DNA of 62,031 nucleotides from positions 1 to 62,031 of the forward strand of contig PWWP01000306.1 in the NCBI GenBank assembly GCA_003562075.1, given 5' to 3'. Made by a program: the position numbers and the translations under genes. The notes beneath the pieces are model-generated. The model saw nothing but the letters and a program-made list of their open reading frames with translations. It had not been told where the DNA came from and made no database searches. The stretch's first letter is position 1; every line of letters starts with the position of its first letter. Source of the DNA: Gemmatimonadota bacterium. GTDB taxonomy: Bacteria > Gemmatimonadota > Gemmatimonadetes > Longimicrobiales > Gaopeijiaceae. Positions 35,319 through 44,218 of the stretch are shown here, piece after piece.

Positions 35319-35347
35319 TTGTTCTCAGGGGCCCGTCTCCATATCTT
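35319..35347 (+). promoter_or_regulatory. Candidate promoter of rpsO
   Basis: TTGTTC (35319-35324), 17-base spacer, TATCTT (35342-35347). A start near 35354 would leave a leader of about 100 bases before rpsO, enough for the translational autoregulation known for S15 in several bacteria. Confidence 0.5.
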
Positions 35348-35456
35348 ATCGGGCTGATCTTAGAGAGGGATTCATTCGACGCACGACCCGCCCGGAAGGC
35401 TACGTCCAGTCGGCTTCCCTTGCAGTGTTCGACTCTTGCGGAGGCTCATAGCTCCA

Positions 35457-35720
35457 ATGCCCGAAACGCAGAAGCAGGACATCGTCAAGAAGTACCAGTT
35501 GCATGAAAACGACCAGGGCAGCGCCCCGGTCCAGATCGCCCTTCTGACGCACCGGATCAACGATCTCCGGGCCCACTTCGAGAACCACAAGGGTGATCAT
35601 CACAGCCGCCGCGGCCTCCTCAGGATGGTGGGACGCCGCCGTCGGCTTCTGGAGTATCTCAAGCGGGAAGACCTGGAAAGGTATCGCTCCCTGATCGAAG
35701 ATCTGGGGATCCGCAAGTAG
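35457..35720 (+). CDS. rpsO: 30S ribosomal protein S15
   Basis: Primary 16S rRNA-binding protein. The 87-residue product is full length and carries [20 protein letters not shown] and [21 protein letters not shown], both conserved. The ATG at 35457 starts the usual MPET sequence; the GGAGG at 35440 is 12 bases away, longer than ideal. Confidence 0.97.
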   Translation: MPETQKQDIVKKYQLHENDQGSAPVQIALLTHRINDLRAHFENHKGDHHSRRGLLRMVGRRRRLLEYLKREDLERYRSLIEDLGIRK

Positions 35721-35729
35721 TTGGGACCG

Positions 35730-35761
35730 CGCGGCGGTCGGGGAAAGACCCGGCCGCCGCG
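35730..35761 (+). terminator. Hairpin after rpsO
   Basis: A 13-bp stem (35730-35742 with 35749-35761, one G-U pair) and a 6-base loop, starting nine bases after the rpsO stop. No T-run follows, so partial termination or mRNA protection is possible. The remaining about 210 bases to pnp form a GC-rich, structured leader without a gene. Confidence 0.65.
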
Positions 35762-35971
35762 TTGCACATTCACGCTTTACGACCGGTGGCGGTCGGCCCT
35801 GTCATTCCTGCTGTCCCGACGGCGCCCCTTGAAAGGGGTTCCCGGCGGCACGGCGGTCGCACCGACCCGGATCTGCAGAGCGTGAACCATCGACACAGGG
35901 ACCGGAATGGGGGCCTCACACCCTCCGCCGGCCCACTTTTATCTCTGCAGTGAAAAATGGAAGAGAACAAG

Positions 35972-38107
35972 ATGATTCACAGGATCGAACGACAGTTCGC
36001 AGGACGGACGTTGACGCTGGAAACGGGCCGAATGGCCAAATTGGCTCACGGGTCCTGCCTGGTCCAGTTCGGTGAGACCGTGGTGCTGTCCACGGCAACC
36101 GCGCGGGACCGACCCACCCACCTCCCCTTCTTCCCCCTGACGGTGGAGTACCGGGAGAAGTCCTACGCCGCCGGGAAGATCCCGGGAGGTTTCTTCAAGC
36201 GTGAGGGGCGCCCCGGTGAGAAGGAGATCCTCTCGGCCCGGCAGATCGACCGCCCCATCCGTCCCCTCTTCCCTGAGGGGTTCATGAATGAGACGCAGAT
36301 CGTCTGCAGCATTCTCTCCGCCGATCAGGAGAACGATGCCGACGTTCTGGGCCTCATGGGGGCTTCCGTAGCCCTGAACATGTCCAAGATTCCCTTCGAT
36401 ACCCTGGTGGCCGCCGTCCGGATCGGCCGAATCCGGGGGAACTGGATCCTGAATCCCACCTTCCAACAGCTTGAGTATTCGGACGTGGATATCGTGGTGG
36501 CAGGATCCCGGGAAGCCCTCCTCATGGTGGAGGGTGGTGCTGTGGAGGTCCCAGAGGAAGAGATCCTGGAAGGTCTGGAGGTAGCTCACGAAGGGATCAA
36601 GGAGCTGGTCGAGATTCAGGAGGAGCTCATCGAGGATCTGCGCCAGCCCACCATGAGCTTCGAGGCTCAGCTCCCGGAAGAGAAGCTGGCCGAAATGGTC
36701 CGAGAGATGGCTCGCCCCCGGATCCAGGAGGCCATGGCCATCCACGAGAAGCAGCAGCGGAACCAGGCCCTTTCCACCGTCCGGGAAGACGTGACCGATC
36801 AGCTCAAGGAGGAGCTGCCCCCGGAGGAGTTCGAGAAGGCAGAGGGGCAGATCGGTGACATCCTGCGTGGGATTGAGAAGACGGCCATGCGGGAGCTGAT
36901 CCTGTCCGAAGGCAGCCGGCCCGACGGCCGGGAGCTGGACCAGGTCAGGGATATCTCTTGTGAGGTCGGGGTGCTTCCCCGGACCCACGGCTCGGCCCTC
37001 TTCACCCGGGGTCAGACGCAGGCCCTGGCCGTGGCCACCCTGGGGACCTCCCGTGACGAGCAGCGGATCGACTCCATCGACGTCCGGGAGGAAGTCACCA
37101 AGTCGTTCATGCTCCACTACAACTTCCCTCCCTTCTGCACCGGTGAGGCCAAGCCCTTCCGGGGAACCTCCCGGCGGGAGGTCGGTCACGGAGTCCTGGC
37201 GGAGAGGGCGATCCAGCCCCTGCTCCCGGCCTATGATGACTTCCCCTACACGATCCGGGTGGTGAGCGACGTGCTGGAGTCCAACGGCTCCTCCTCCATG
37301 GCCACCGTCTGTGGAACATCCATGGCGCTCATGGCCGCCGGAGTCCCTGTAGCGGCGTCCTGCGCCGGTGTGGCCATGGGACTCATCACCGATGGTGAGC
37401 GAGTGGCCATTCTCACGGACATCCTGGGGATGGAGGATGCCCTGGGCGACATGGACTTCAAGATTGCCGGGACCCGGAACGGCGTCACCTCCATTCAGAT
37501 GGACATCAAGGTAGAGGGACTGAGCCGGGAGATCATGCAGGACGCCATGGGGCGGGCGAACCAGGCCCGGATGCACATCCTGGATATCATGGATGGAACC
37601 ATCGACGAGCCCCGAGAGGAGCTCTCTCCCCACGCCCCCCGGATTACCACCATGCAGGTGAATCCAGAGAAGCTGGGCGAGATCATCGGACCGAAGGGGA
37701 AGACGATCCGAGCCATCCAGGACGAGACTGGCGCTACCCTGGAGGTGGAGGATTCGGGACTCGTCAAGATCGCTTCCGTCACCGGCGAAGGTGCCGACCG
37801 TGCCCGGGAGATGATCGAGGCCATCGTTCAAGAGCCCGAGGTGGGACGGATCTACGAGGGACCCGTCAAGAACGTCACGAGCTTTGGAGCCTTCGTCGAG
37901 ATCCTCCCTGGAGTGGAGGGTCTCTGCCACATTTCCGAGCTGGAGGACGGACGGGTCGAGAAGACCGAAGACGTTCTGCAGCGTGGCGTGATCACCCGGG
38001 TGAAGCTGCTGGCCATCGACGAGAAGGGGCGCCTTCGCCTCTCCCGGCGGGCTGCTGTGGCTGAAGAGGGTGACGCAGTGGCCGAGGTTGAGGCCGCCAG
38101 CCGTTGA
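35972..38107 (+). CDS. pnp: Polyribonucleotide nucleotidyltransferase
   Basis: 3'-5' phosphorolytic exoribonuclease of the degradosome. The 711-residue product has two RNase PH domains (FFKREGRPGEKEILSARQID in the first; ALFTRGQTQALAVATLGT and GDMDFKIAGT in the second), a KH domain (IIGPKGKTIRAIQDETGA) and an S1 domain (GPVKNVTSFGAFVEILPG). Two in-frame ATGs compete: 35957, with no good ribosome-binding site, and 35972, placed six bases after GGAAGAG (35959-35965). I chose the second. The structured rpsO-pnp spacer resembles the position of pnp autocontrol in enterobacteria. Confidence 0.96.
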   Translation: MIHRIERQFAGRTLTLETGRMAKLAHGSCLVQFGETVVLSTATARDRPTHLPFFPLTVEYREKSYAAGKIPGGFFKREGRPGEKEILSARQIDRPIRPLFPEGFMNETQIVCSILSADQENDADVLGLMGASVALNMSKIPFDTLVAAVRIGRIRGNWILNPTFQQLEYSDVDIVVAGSREALLMVEGGAVEVPEEEILEGLEVAHEGIKELVEIQEELIEDLRQPTMSFEAQLPEEKLAEMVREMARPRIQEAMAIHEKQQRNQALSTVREDVTDQLKEELPPEEFEKAEGQIGDILRGIEKTAMRELILSEGSRPDGRELDQVRDISCEVGVLPRTHGSALFTRGQTQALAVATLGTSRDEQRIDSIDVREEVTKSFMLHYNFPPFCTGEAKPFRGTSRREVGHGVLAERAIQPLLPAYDDFPYTIRVVSDVLESNGSSSMATVCGTSMALMAAGVPVAASCAGVAMGLITDGERVAILTDILGMEDALGDMDFKIAGTRNGVTSIQMDIKVEGLSREIMQDAMGRANQARMHILDIMDGTIDEPREELSPHAPRITTMQVNPEKLGEIIGPKGKTIRAIQDETGATLEVEDSGLVKIASVTGEGADRAREMIEAIVQEPEVGRIYEGPVKNVTSFGAFVEILPGVEGLCHISELEDGRVEKTEDVLQRGVITRVKLLAIDEKGRLRLSRRAAVAEEGDAVAEVEAASR

Positions 38108-38127
38108 TGAAGGGCAGGCTCAGGCAG

Positions 38128-38175
38128 AACGGCCGGGGTGTGGGAGGGCGAAGGGCCCTCCCCACTTCGGCCGTT
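38128..38175 (+). terminator. Terminator after pnp
   Basis: Outer 8-bp arms AACGGCCG / CGGCCGTT (38128-38135, 38168-38175) enclose a near-complementary G-run and C-run, followed by TTTCCT. It lies 20 bases after the pnp stop and argues that the next gene starts later than its open frame suggests. Confidence 0.65.
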
Positions 38176-38280
38176 TCCTATGGAATGCGCCCCGGACCAG
38201 GCACGGGTCCGACACGGGTACCCCTCTCCTCCCTCGCCGGGGCTGGAGGAGATATTCTGACCGGTCCGATTGCCGGACGG

Positions 38281-39504
38281 ATGGAGGAGACGGTGACCCC
38301 GGCCGGCATCCGGGTCCTGACCGAAGCCATCCCAGGCGTCAGGTCCGTCTCTGTTGGAATCTGGGTCCGGCAGGGCTCAGCCCACGAGCCGGAGGAGTTG
38401 ACGGGTGCCAGCCATCTCCTGGAACACCTGGTGTTCAAGGGGACGGCCACCCGGGGACCTCGGGAGATCGCCCTGGCCCTGGAGCGGCTGGGTGGCACGT
38501 TGGATGCATTCACGTCTCGAGAGCACACCTCCTACCAGGCCAGGATCCTGGCCGAGCACCTGCCGGTGGCCGTGGACGTCCTCTCCGAGCTGGTCCTGGA
38601 TCCCCTCCTCAGGGAGCGGGACCTGGAGCTGGAACGGGAGGTGGTCCTGGAGGAAATCGCCACCGTTCAGGATACCCCCGACGATCTGGTCTTCGAACTC
38701 CACGCCCGGGAACTGTGGCAAGACCACCCCTACGGACGCTCGATTCTGGGTACACCCGAGTCTGTGGTCCGAATGCCGGTGGAGGAGCTGCGTACACTCC
38801 ACCGGGACCGATACCGCCAGGGCGAACTCATCGTGGCGGCGGCAGGCCACCTCCAGCATGACGTATTGGTGGAGATGGTCCAGGCCCGGTTCCAGGACTG
38901 GGCCGGGGGACGAATTCAGGCTGTCCCGGAAGCGCCAGGGCTCCCAGAGGGTCTGGAGCGCAGAGAGGGGCGGGAGACCGCTCAGACCCATTTTGTAGTC
39001 GGGACCCGAACTCCTGGACGAGGAGCCTCTACTCGGTTTCCCCTCGTACTCCTCTCAGCTGCTTTCGGAGGCGGGATGAGTTCCCGGCTGTTTCAGCGGG
39101 TTCGGGAGGGACTGGCGTTGGCCTACAGCGTCTTCTCCTTCCAGTCCTTCCACTCCAGGGGCGGGGTGTCCGGTGTCTATGCCGGGACTCGCCCCGACTC
39201 GGCAGGGCGAGCCGTCGAAGCCATTCAAGAGGAGTACCGGCGCCTTTCAAAGGAAGGTTTGACGGCTCAGGAGGTCCGGGAGGTGAAGGATCAGGTGAAG
39301 GGACAGGTCATGCTCTCTTTGGAGTCCACGTCGTCACGCCTCTTCCGACTGGCTGGCTTTGCCCTCTACGACCAGCCATACATGACGCTGGATCAGCTCC
39401 TGCAGACCATCGAAGCGGTGACGGCCGACGACCTGGCGGAAGTGGCGTCCACCTATTTTGATCCGGAACGACAGGTCATCCTGCGGCTCGGACCCGGGGT
39501 CTGA
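38281..39504 (+). CDS. M16 family zinc peptidase (pitrilysin-like)
   Basis: Processing-protease-like enzyme with the inverted zinc motif HLLEH at residues 45-49 and the downstream LEREVVLEEIA segment that supplies the third ligand. The C-terminal half keeps FGGGMSSRLFQRVREGLALAYSVF in the second M16 lobe. The frame is open back to 38104 but runs through the pnp terminator. The ATG at 38281 starts at the conserved region; a GGAGGAG at 38245-38251 also precedes in-frame CTG 38257. With 407 residues it fits single-chain M16B family members, which often follow pnp. Confidence 0.88.
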   Translation: MEETVTPAGIRVLTEAIPGVRSVSVGIWVRQGSAHEPEELTGASHLLEHLVFKGTATRGPREIALALERLGGTLDAFTSREHTSYQARILAEHLPVAVDVLSELVLDPLLRERDLELEREVVLEEIATVQDTPDDLVFELHARELWQDHPYGRSILGTPESVVRMPVEELRTLHRDRYRQGELIVAAAGHLQHDVLVEMVQARFQDWAGGRIQAVPEAPGLPEGLERREGRETAQTHFVVGTRTPGRGASTRFPLVLLSAAFGGGMSSRLFQRVREGLALAYSVFSFQSFHSRGGVSGVYAGTRPDSAGRAVEAIQEEYRRLSKEGLTAQEVREVKDQVKGQVMLSLESTSSRLFRLAGFALYDQPYMTLDQLLQTIEAVTADDLAEVASTYFDPERQVILRLGPGV

Positions 39505-39557
39505 CTTGACGCAGCGGAGAACGACGTCAGATTTGGCAGGGACAATTCCGAATCCAC

Positions 39558-39571
39558 ATTTGTATCCAAAT
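39558..39571. promoter_or_regulatory. Small AT-rich inverted repeat before ald
   Basis: ATTTG and CAAAT arms around a 4-base centre, 69 bases before ald. It stands out as AT-rich in a GC-rich spacer and could be an operator such as an Lrp/AsnC-type site. No strong promoter is visible in the 135-bp spacer. Confidence 0.3.
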
Positions 39572-39639
39572 ATGGTCGGGGCTCCATGGGCTCTTGGAGG
39601 AACCCCGCCCCAGAGAATCTCCATCCTACGAGGACCGAC

Positions 39640-40761
39640 ATGCTGATCGGTGTACCAAGGGAAATCAAGGCGAACGAATACCGTGTGTCCCTGGTCCCTG
39701 CAGGGGCCGAAGCCCTCATCAAACGCGGCCACCAGGTGTTGGTGGAGGCTGGGGCAGGCGAGGGAAGTGGTTTCCCCGATGGGCTCTATTCCCAGGTGGG
39801 TGCCGAGATCGCTTCGTCGGCAGATGAGGTATGGGAGCGGGCTGAGATGATCATGAAGGTGAAAGAGCCCATCCAGCCCGAATGGCCCCGGATGCGGGAG
39901 GGACAGCTCCTTTTCACCTACCTGCACTTCGCGGCGTCCGAGCCCCTGACCCGGGCACACATGGACGCAGGGTGTACTGCCATCGCCTATGAGACAGTGC
40001 AGCTGGAGAATGGGGAACTCCCCCTCCTCACCCCCATGTCCGAGGTCGCCGGTCGCCTCTCCATTCTGGAGGGTGCCAAGTATCTGGAGGGATTCTACGG
40101 TGGGCGGGGTGTCCTGCTGGGAGGTGTCCCTGGTGTCCTTCCGGCCGAGGTGGTGATCCTGGGAGGGGGCGTGGTCGGCACGAACGCCGCCAAGATGGCT
40201 GCAGGGTTTGGCGCCCATGTGACGATCCTGGACATATCCCTCCCTCGACTCCGGTACCTGTCGGACGTCATGCCGGCCAACGTGGATCTGCTCTTCTCCA
40301 ACCGCTACAACATCCGGGAGCAGCTTGCCCAGGCGGACCTGCTCATCGGTGGTGTGTTGGTTCCGGGGAAGAAGGCCCCCTCGCTGGTCACCCGGGATGA
40401 CCTGAAGGTCATGAAGCCGGGCTCGGTCATCGTGGATGTGGCGGTGGATCAGGGTGGCTGCGTCGAGACCATCGAGGCCACCACCCATGAGGATCCCATC
40501 TATGAGGTGGAAGGTGTGATCCACTATGCGGTGGCCAACATGCCGGGCGCCGTGGCTCGAACCAGCACCCTGGCTCTGACCAACGCCACCCTTCCCTACG
40601 CCATGGCCCTGGCGGACAGGGGATGGCAGCAGGCTTGCCGGGAGGACCCAGCCCTGGCCCTGGGTGTGAACGTGGTGGAAGGGGAGATCACCTACCCAGG
40701 GGTGGCGGAAGCCTTTGGGCTGGAGCACACTCCTTTGGAACTATTCCTGGAGGGCGACTGA
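39640..40761 (+). CDS. ald: Alanine dehydrogenase
   Basis: NAD-dependent interconversion of L-alanine with pyruvate and ammonia. The 373-residue product shows [20 protein letters not shown], the pyruvate-binding Lys in IMKVKEP, the catalytic His in YLHFAAS, the NAD-binding [18 protein letters not shown] and [10 protein letters not shown]. Full length. The ATG at 39640 follows ACGAGGA and starts the conserved N-terminus. dut begins four bases after its stop. Confidence 0.96.
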   Translation: MLIGVPREIKANEYRVSLVPAGAEALIKRGHQVLVEAGAGEGSGFPDGLYSQVGAEIASSADEVWERAEMIMKVKEPIQPEWPRMREGQLLFTYLHFAASEPLTRAHMDAGCTAIAYETVQLENGELPLLTPMSEVAGRLSILEGAKYLEGFYGGRGVLLGGVPGVLPAEVVILGGGVVGTNAAKMAAGFGAHVTILDISLPRLRYLSDVMPANVDLLFSNRYNIREQLAQADLLIGGVLVPGKKAPSLVTRDDLKVMKPGSVIVDVAVDQGGCVETIEATTHEDPIYEVEGVIHYAVANMPGAVARTSTLALTNATLPYAMALADRGWQQACREDPALALGVNVVEGEITYPGVAEAFGLEHTPLELFLEGD

Positions 40762-40764
40762 CCC

Positions 40765-41217
40765 GTGGAGACCCGTTGGGTGGTTCGGTTCCGTCGGCTT
40801 CCGACCAACCCGGATCTTCCCCTGCCGGCCCGGGCGACCCCTGGGGCGGCCGGCTACGATGTCCGCTCCGCTGAGGCGGATTTCGAACTGGCGCCGGGAG
40901 AGACTCGTGCGGTAGGGACGGGCCTGGTCCTCGAATTGCCCGATCAGGTAGAGTGCCAGGTCCGTCCCCGCTCCGGGCTTGCATACCGGGAAGGGGTCAT
41001 CGTGCCAAACGCTCCGGGGACCATTGACCCCGACTATCGAGGTGAGCTGAGGGTCCTCCTGCACAACCTCTCGGACTCAAGCGTGGCCATCGCAAGAGGG
41101 GACCGAGTTGCCCAGCTTGTCTTCGCTCGTTTCGAGGCTCCGGAAGTCCACGAGACGGAAGCTGTGAATAAGACGGACCGAGGGGCGGGTGGCTTCGGGA
41201 GCACAGGGTTGGACTGA
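40765..41217 (+). CDS. dut: dUTP diphosphatase
   Basis: Trimeric dUTPase that keeps uracil out of DNA and supplies dUMP. All five motifs are visible: ATPGAAGYDVRS (I), RPRSGLAYREGV (II), NAPGTIDPDYRGE (III), GDRVAQLVF (IV) and DRGAGGFGSTG (V). The GTG at 40765 gives 150 residues, normal for the family. Same transcription unit as ald. Confidence 0.96.
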   Translation: METRWVVRFRRLPTNPDLPLPARATPGAAGYDVRSAEADFELAPGETRAVGTGLVLELPDQVECQVRPRSGLAYREGVIVPNAPGTIDPDYRGELRVLLHNLSDSSVAIARGDRVAQLVFARFEAPEVHETEAVNKTDRGAGGFGSTGLD

Positions 41218-41257
41218 GCTTCGGAGCGAGAGATTCTTGCCGCAAAGGGAACGCATC

Positions 41258-41286
41258 TTGCTCAACGTGCCCAGGGTCTTTACAAT
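41258..41286 (+). promoter_or_regulatory. Promoter of the mreB operon
   Basis: TTGCTC (41258-41263), 17-base spacer, TACAAT (41281-41286, five of six matches). A start near 41293 leaves a leader of about 80 bases before mreB. Confidence 0.6.
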
Positions 41287-41371
41287 CCGGGGCGCCCGGA
41301 CGAAAAGTTGACTCCCGGGCCATCCGTCCGCTCACAAATCGGCCCTCCCACCGACCCAACGGGCTCAAGCT

Positions 41372-42415
41372 TTGGCCTCGTTCTCGAAGTGGTTCAATTC
41401 AGGTTCGCTCATTCCTGTCAACGACATCGCCGTCGACCTGGGGACGGCCAATACCCTGGTCTATGTGAAGGGGGAGGGGATCGTCTTGAACGAGCCCTCG
41501 GTCGTCGCAGTGGAGAAGGGATCCAGGAAGATCCTGGGCATCGGCCTGGAAGCCAAACGCATGCTTGGCCGGACGCCTGAGAACATCGAGGCGGTACGAC
41601 CCCTGAAGGATGGTGTCATTGCCGATGTGGATGTGACCGAGATGATGCTCCGTCACTTCCTCAAGCAGGTGACGTCCAAGCGCATCTTCCGGATCAAACC
41701 TCGGGTGGTGGTAGGCGTTCCCTCGGGAATCACCGAACTGGAACGACGAGCCGTCCGTTCATCCGCCATGGCGGCCGGGGCCAAGGCCGTCTACATGGTG
41801 GCCGAGCCTACGGCGGCGGCCATCGGTGTGGGACTCCCCATCGAAACGCCCACCGGAAACATGGTGATCGACATCGGGGGCGGTACGACTGAGATCGCGG
41901 TCATCGCCCTCTCGGGGATCGTTTCCAACACCTCCATCCGGGTCGGTGGGGATGAACTTGATTCGGCCATCGTCACCTTCCTCCGCAAGAACTACAATCT
42001 CCTGATCGGGGAACCCACTGCCGAGGCGGTGAAGATTCAGATTGGATCGGCTTTCGATTACGGAGAGGAACGGACCATGGAGGTGAAGGGACGGGACCTG
42101 GTGTCCGGGATCCCGAAGACGGTGACGGTCCATTCCGAGGAAGTCCGAGAGTGCATCCAGGAGCCTATTCAGGCCATTGTGGAGGCGGTCCGGAGAGCCT
42201 TGGAGATCACCCCGCCGGAACTCTCCTCTGACATCGTAGACCGGGGAATCGTCATGACGGGTGGGGGGGCTCTGATCCGGGGTCTGGATCGCCTCCTGAC
42301 CCAGGAGACGAATCTTCCCATTCATGTGGATGAAGAGCCACTCACCTGTGTAGTCAGGGGAGCGGGCCGGATCCTGGATGACTTGCAGAAGTATCGGAAC
42401 GTGCTGGTGACCTGA
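41372..42415 (+). CDS. mreB: Rod-shape-determining protein MreB
   Basis: Bacterial actin that organises side-wall peptidoglycan synthesis. The 347-residue protein has phosphate-1 AVDLGTANTLVYVKG, PRVVVGVPSGITELERRAV, phosphate-2 MVIDIGGGTTEIAVIALSG and adenosine-site MTGGGALIRGLD. The start is a TTG at 41372, which gives the normal N-terminal amphipathic stretch; no ATG or GTG fits. First gene of mreBCD-mrdA-rodA. Confidence 0.96.
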   Translation: MASFSKWFNSGSLIPVNDIAVDLGTANTLVYVKGEGIVLNEPSVVAVEKGSRKILGIGLEAKRMLGRTPENIEAVRPLKDGVIADVDVTEMMLRHFLKQVTSKRIFRIKPRVVVGVPSGITELERRAVRSSAMAAGAKAVYMVAEPTAAAIGVGLPIETPTGNMVIDIGGGTTEIAVIALSGIVSNTSIRVGGDELDSAIVTFLRKNYNLLIGEPTAEAVKIQIGSAFDYGEERTMEVKGRDLVSGIPKTVTVHSEEVRECIQEPIQAIVEAVRRALEITPPELSSDIVDRGIVMTGGGALIRGLDRLLTQETNLPIHVDEEPLTCVVRGAGRILDDLQKYRNVLVT

Positions 42416-42472
42416 TCGGGAGAGTCGCCCTCCCACCTGACCCATTCACGCTCCGTCCAGCCCCCTGGGCCC

Positions 42473-43618
42473 ATGCCCCCTTTTGAGCCGGACCAGTTCG
42501 AGAGCCGAGGTAGGAGGGACTTCTTCCTTGCCTCTGCCTTTCTGATCCTGGCTGGGATTCTGGTTGTTCTCCCTCCCCAGGGCCAGGAGCAGGTGGCAAG
42601 TGCACTCCGAGGAACCGTCCTGGCTCCCTTCCTCCTGATCCAGGAGTCCCTCCACCAGGCTCGGGTGCGCACGGTGGATATCTCAGAGCTCCAATCACAA
42701 CTGGATGCAGCTACCGCTGCCTTGGCGGCCCAGCAGACGCTTCGACACGAGAACACCCGCCTCCGGGAACTCCTGGACTTGCGGGAGCGGGCCGGCCCCG
42801 GGTTCCGATCAGCCAGCGTCATCCGGCCTGGAGTCCGGGGATCGGAAAGCATGCTCCTACTGGACGTGGGGCGGGAGGATGGTGTTCGGGTCAACGACCC
42901 GGTGGTATCGGCCGACGGGCTGCTGGGTGTGATCCGAGAGGTGACCGCTTCGACCTCGGTGGCCATGGACTGGACCCATCCGGATTTCCGGGTCAGCGCC
43001 ATGACCCTTGATGGAGCGGCCTTTGGGTTGGTGGAGCCCCGGTCGGGCGCTTTCCGGGAGGAGGACCGACTCCTCCTCAACGGAGTGCCATACTACACCA
43101 CGCTGGAGCCCGGGACCGCTGTCGTGACCTCCGGTCGAGGGAGTGTGTATCCCCGGGGAATCCTGGTGGGGGTGGTGGATGCATTGGCCGAAACCGAGGC
43201 AGGATGGCGTCGAGGGTACTGGCTGATTCCTGCCGTGGAGCCGGCGGCTGTTGGGCACGTGCTGGTCATGGTGGCTCCGGACGTGGAGGGGAATGAGCGC
43301 TTGGCGGAGCTCTGGGTGGACTCTCTCCCTGTGGCGCCGGATGGTCCGGAGGCCCTGGAGGAGGTTGACATGGGGCCGTCCACCCGTTCCGCTCCCCCCG
43401 TGGACCCTGGCGCTCATGGTGCCGGAGTGGAACCGGAAGGGGGAGACGCGCCGGCTGAAGGCGGTGTCCCGGTGGAGGTTGGGGATACCCTGTCTTCCGG
43501 GGAGGGAATGGATGTAGAGGGCCGGGGCGATCTTTCTCCCGAGGAGGAGGACCGGGGGAGCGACGTGAGGGACCCGGCTCGGGAGGCCGGCTCATCAGGC
43601 TTCGAGGCAAGGTCATGA
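42473..43618 (+). CDS. mreC: Rod-shape-determining protein MreC
   Basis: Periplasmic scaffold of the elongasome. The 381-residue protein has a membrane anchor at about 18-38, a coiled coil near 65-105, and the MreC beta-barrel domains (about 110-280). The last 100 residues are an acidic, Gly- and Pro-rich tail not seen in typical MreC proteins. It overlaps mreD by ATGA. Assignment rests on domain order and position between mreB and mreD. Confidence 0.9.
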   Translation: MPPFEPDQFESRGRRDFFLASAFLILAGILVVLPPQGQEQVASALRGTVLAPFLLIQESLHQARVRTVDISELQSQLDAATAALAAQQTLRHENTRLRELLDLRERAGPGFRSASVIRPGVRGSESMLLLDVGREDGVRVNDPVVSADGLLGVIREVTASTSVAMDWTHPDFRVSAMTLDGAAFGLVEPRSGAFREEDRLLLNGVPYYTTLEPGTAVVTSGRGSVYPRGILVGVVDALAETEAGWRRGYWLIPAVEPAAVGHVLVMVAPDVEGNERLAELWVDSLPVAPDGPEALEEVDMGPSTRSAPPVDPGAHGAGVEPEGGDAPAEGGVPVEVGDTLSSGEGMDVEGRGDLSPEEEDRGSDVRDPAREAGSSGFEARS

Positions 43619-44100
43619 GGTCGAATCGGCTCTTCCGGGTCATCCTGATTTCCCTGCCCATCCTCCACTTCCTTCTTCATGTCGGGTTCGGGATCGGGCG
43701 GCTGGCCCCTGACCTCCTGGCCGTTGGACTCCTGTTGCTGGCTCGGGAGATGCGAACCGGAACGGCGGCTGGCTTGGGGTTCTTCCTGGGGCTGCTGGAG
43801 GATGCCTTTTCCTTATTGGCCTTCGGTGCCAATACCCTGGCGTGCACGCTGTTGGGGATCGCCGGCTCCAGGTCCCGCGATCTCTTTGTGGGGGAGACCC
43901 TGTTCTTTCTCATCTCGTACCTCTTTTTCGGAACCTGGCTTCGGGCTGTCCTCCATTGGACCGTCGCCGGCGACGAGGTGCGACGGGATGCCGGAGTCAG
44001 TCTCCTCGTCCACGGTCCCTTGGACGCGGCCTACGCGGCGGCGGTCGGCGTCGGGATCCTTCTGGTGACTGGTGCCTGGCGGAGCGATCCTTCCGGATGA
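43615..44100 (+). CDS. mreD: Rod-shape-determining protein MreD
   Basis: Integral membrane partner of MreC. The 161-residue product is highly hydrophobic with about five transmembrane segments (including ILISLPILHFLLHVGFGIGR near the N-terminus) and AAGLGFFLGLLEDAF. MreD sequences diverge widely, so context between mreC and mrdA is the main support. Confidence 0.85.
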   Translation: MRSNRLFRVILISLPILHFLLHVGFGIGRLAPDLLAVGLLLLAREMRTGTAAGLGFFLGLLEDAFSLLAFGANTLACTLLGIAGSRSRDLFVGETLFFLISYLFFGTWLRAVLHWTVAGDEVRRDAGVSLLVHGPLDAAYAAAVGVGILLVTGAWRSDPSG

Positions 44101-44122
44101 GACCGGCGATCCTTCCGGATGA
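44084..44122 (+). repeat. 17-bp direct repeat across the mreD stop
   Basis: The unit beginning gcgatccttccgg occurs at 44084-44100 and again at 44106-44122, both perfect, a 22-base period. The first copy includes the mreD stop codon. Confidence 0.8.
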
Positions 44123-44218
44123 CACCCGGGTATGCAGGGGGGGGATAGGAAAGGTGCGTTCCTGGGTGGGTGTTCCTGCCGTGGTCTACGGAGATTTGAA
44201 CGTTATCGTGCTGGAATC

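Noticed and set aside
35939-37930. 663-codon open frame on the minus strand opposite pnp
   Set aside because: It is antisense to a full-length conserved gene, has no recognisable motif, and long antisense frames are expected in high-GC DNA.
38104-38280. N-terminal extension of the M16 peptidase from 38104
   Set aside because: It runs through a terminator hairpin after pnp and lacks conserved sequence before 38281.
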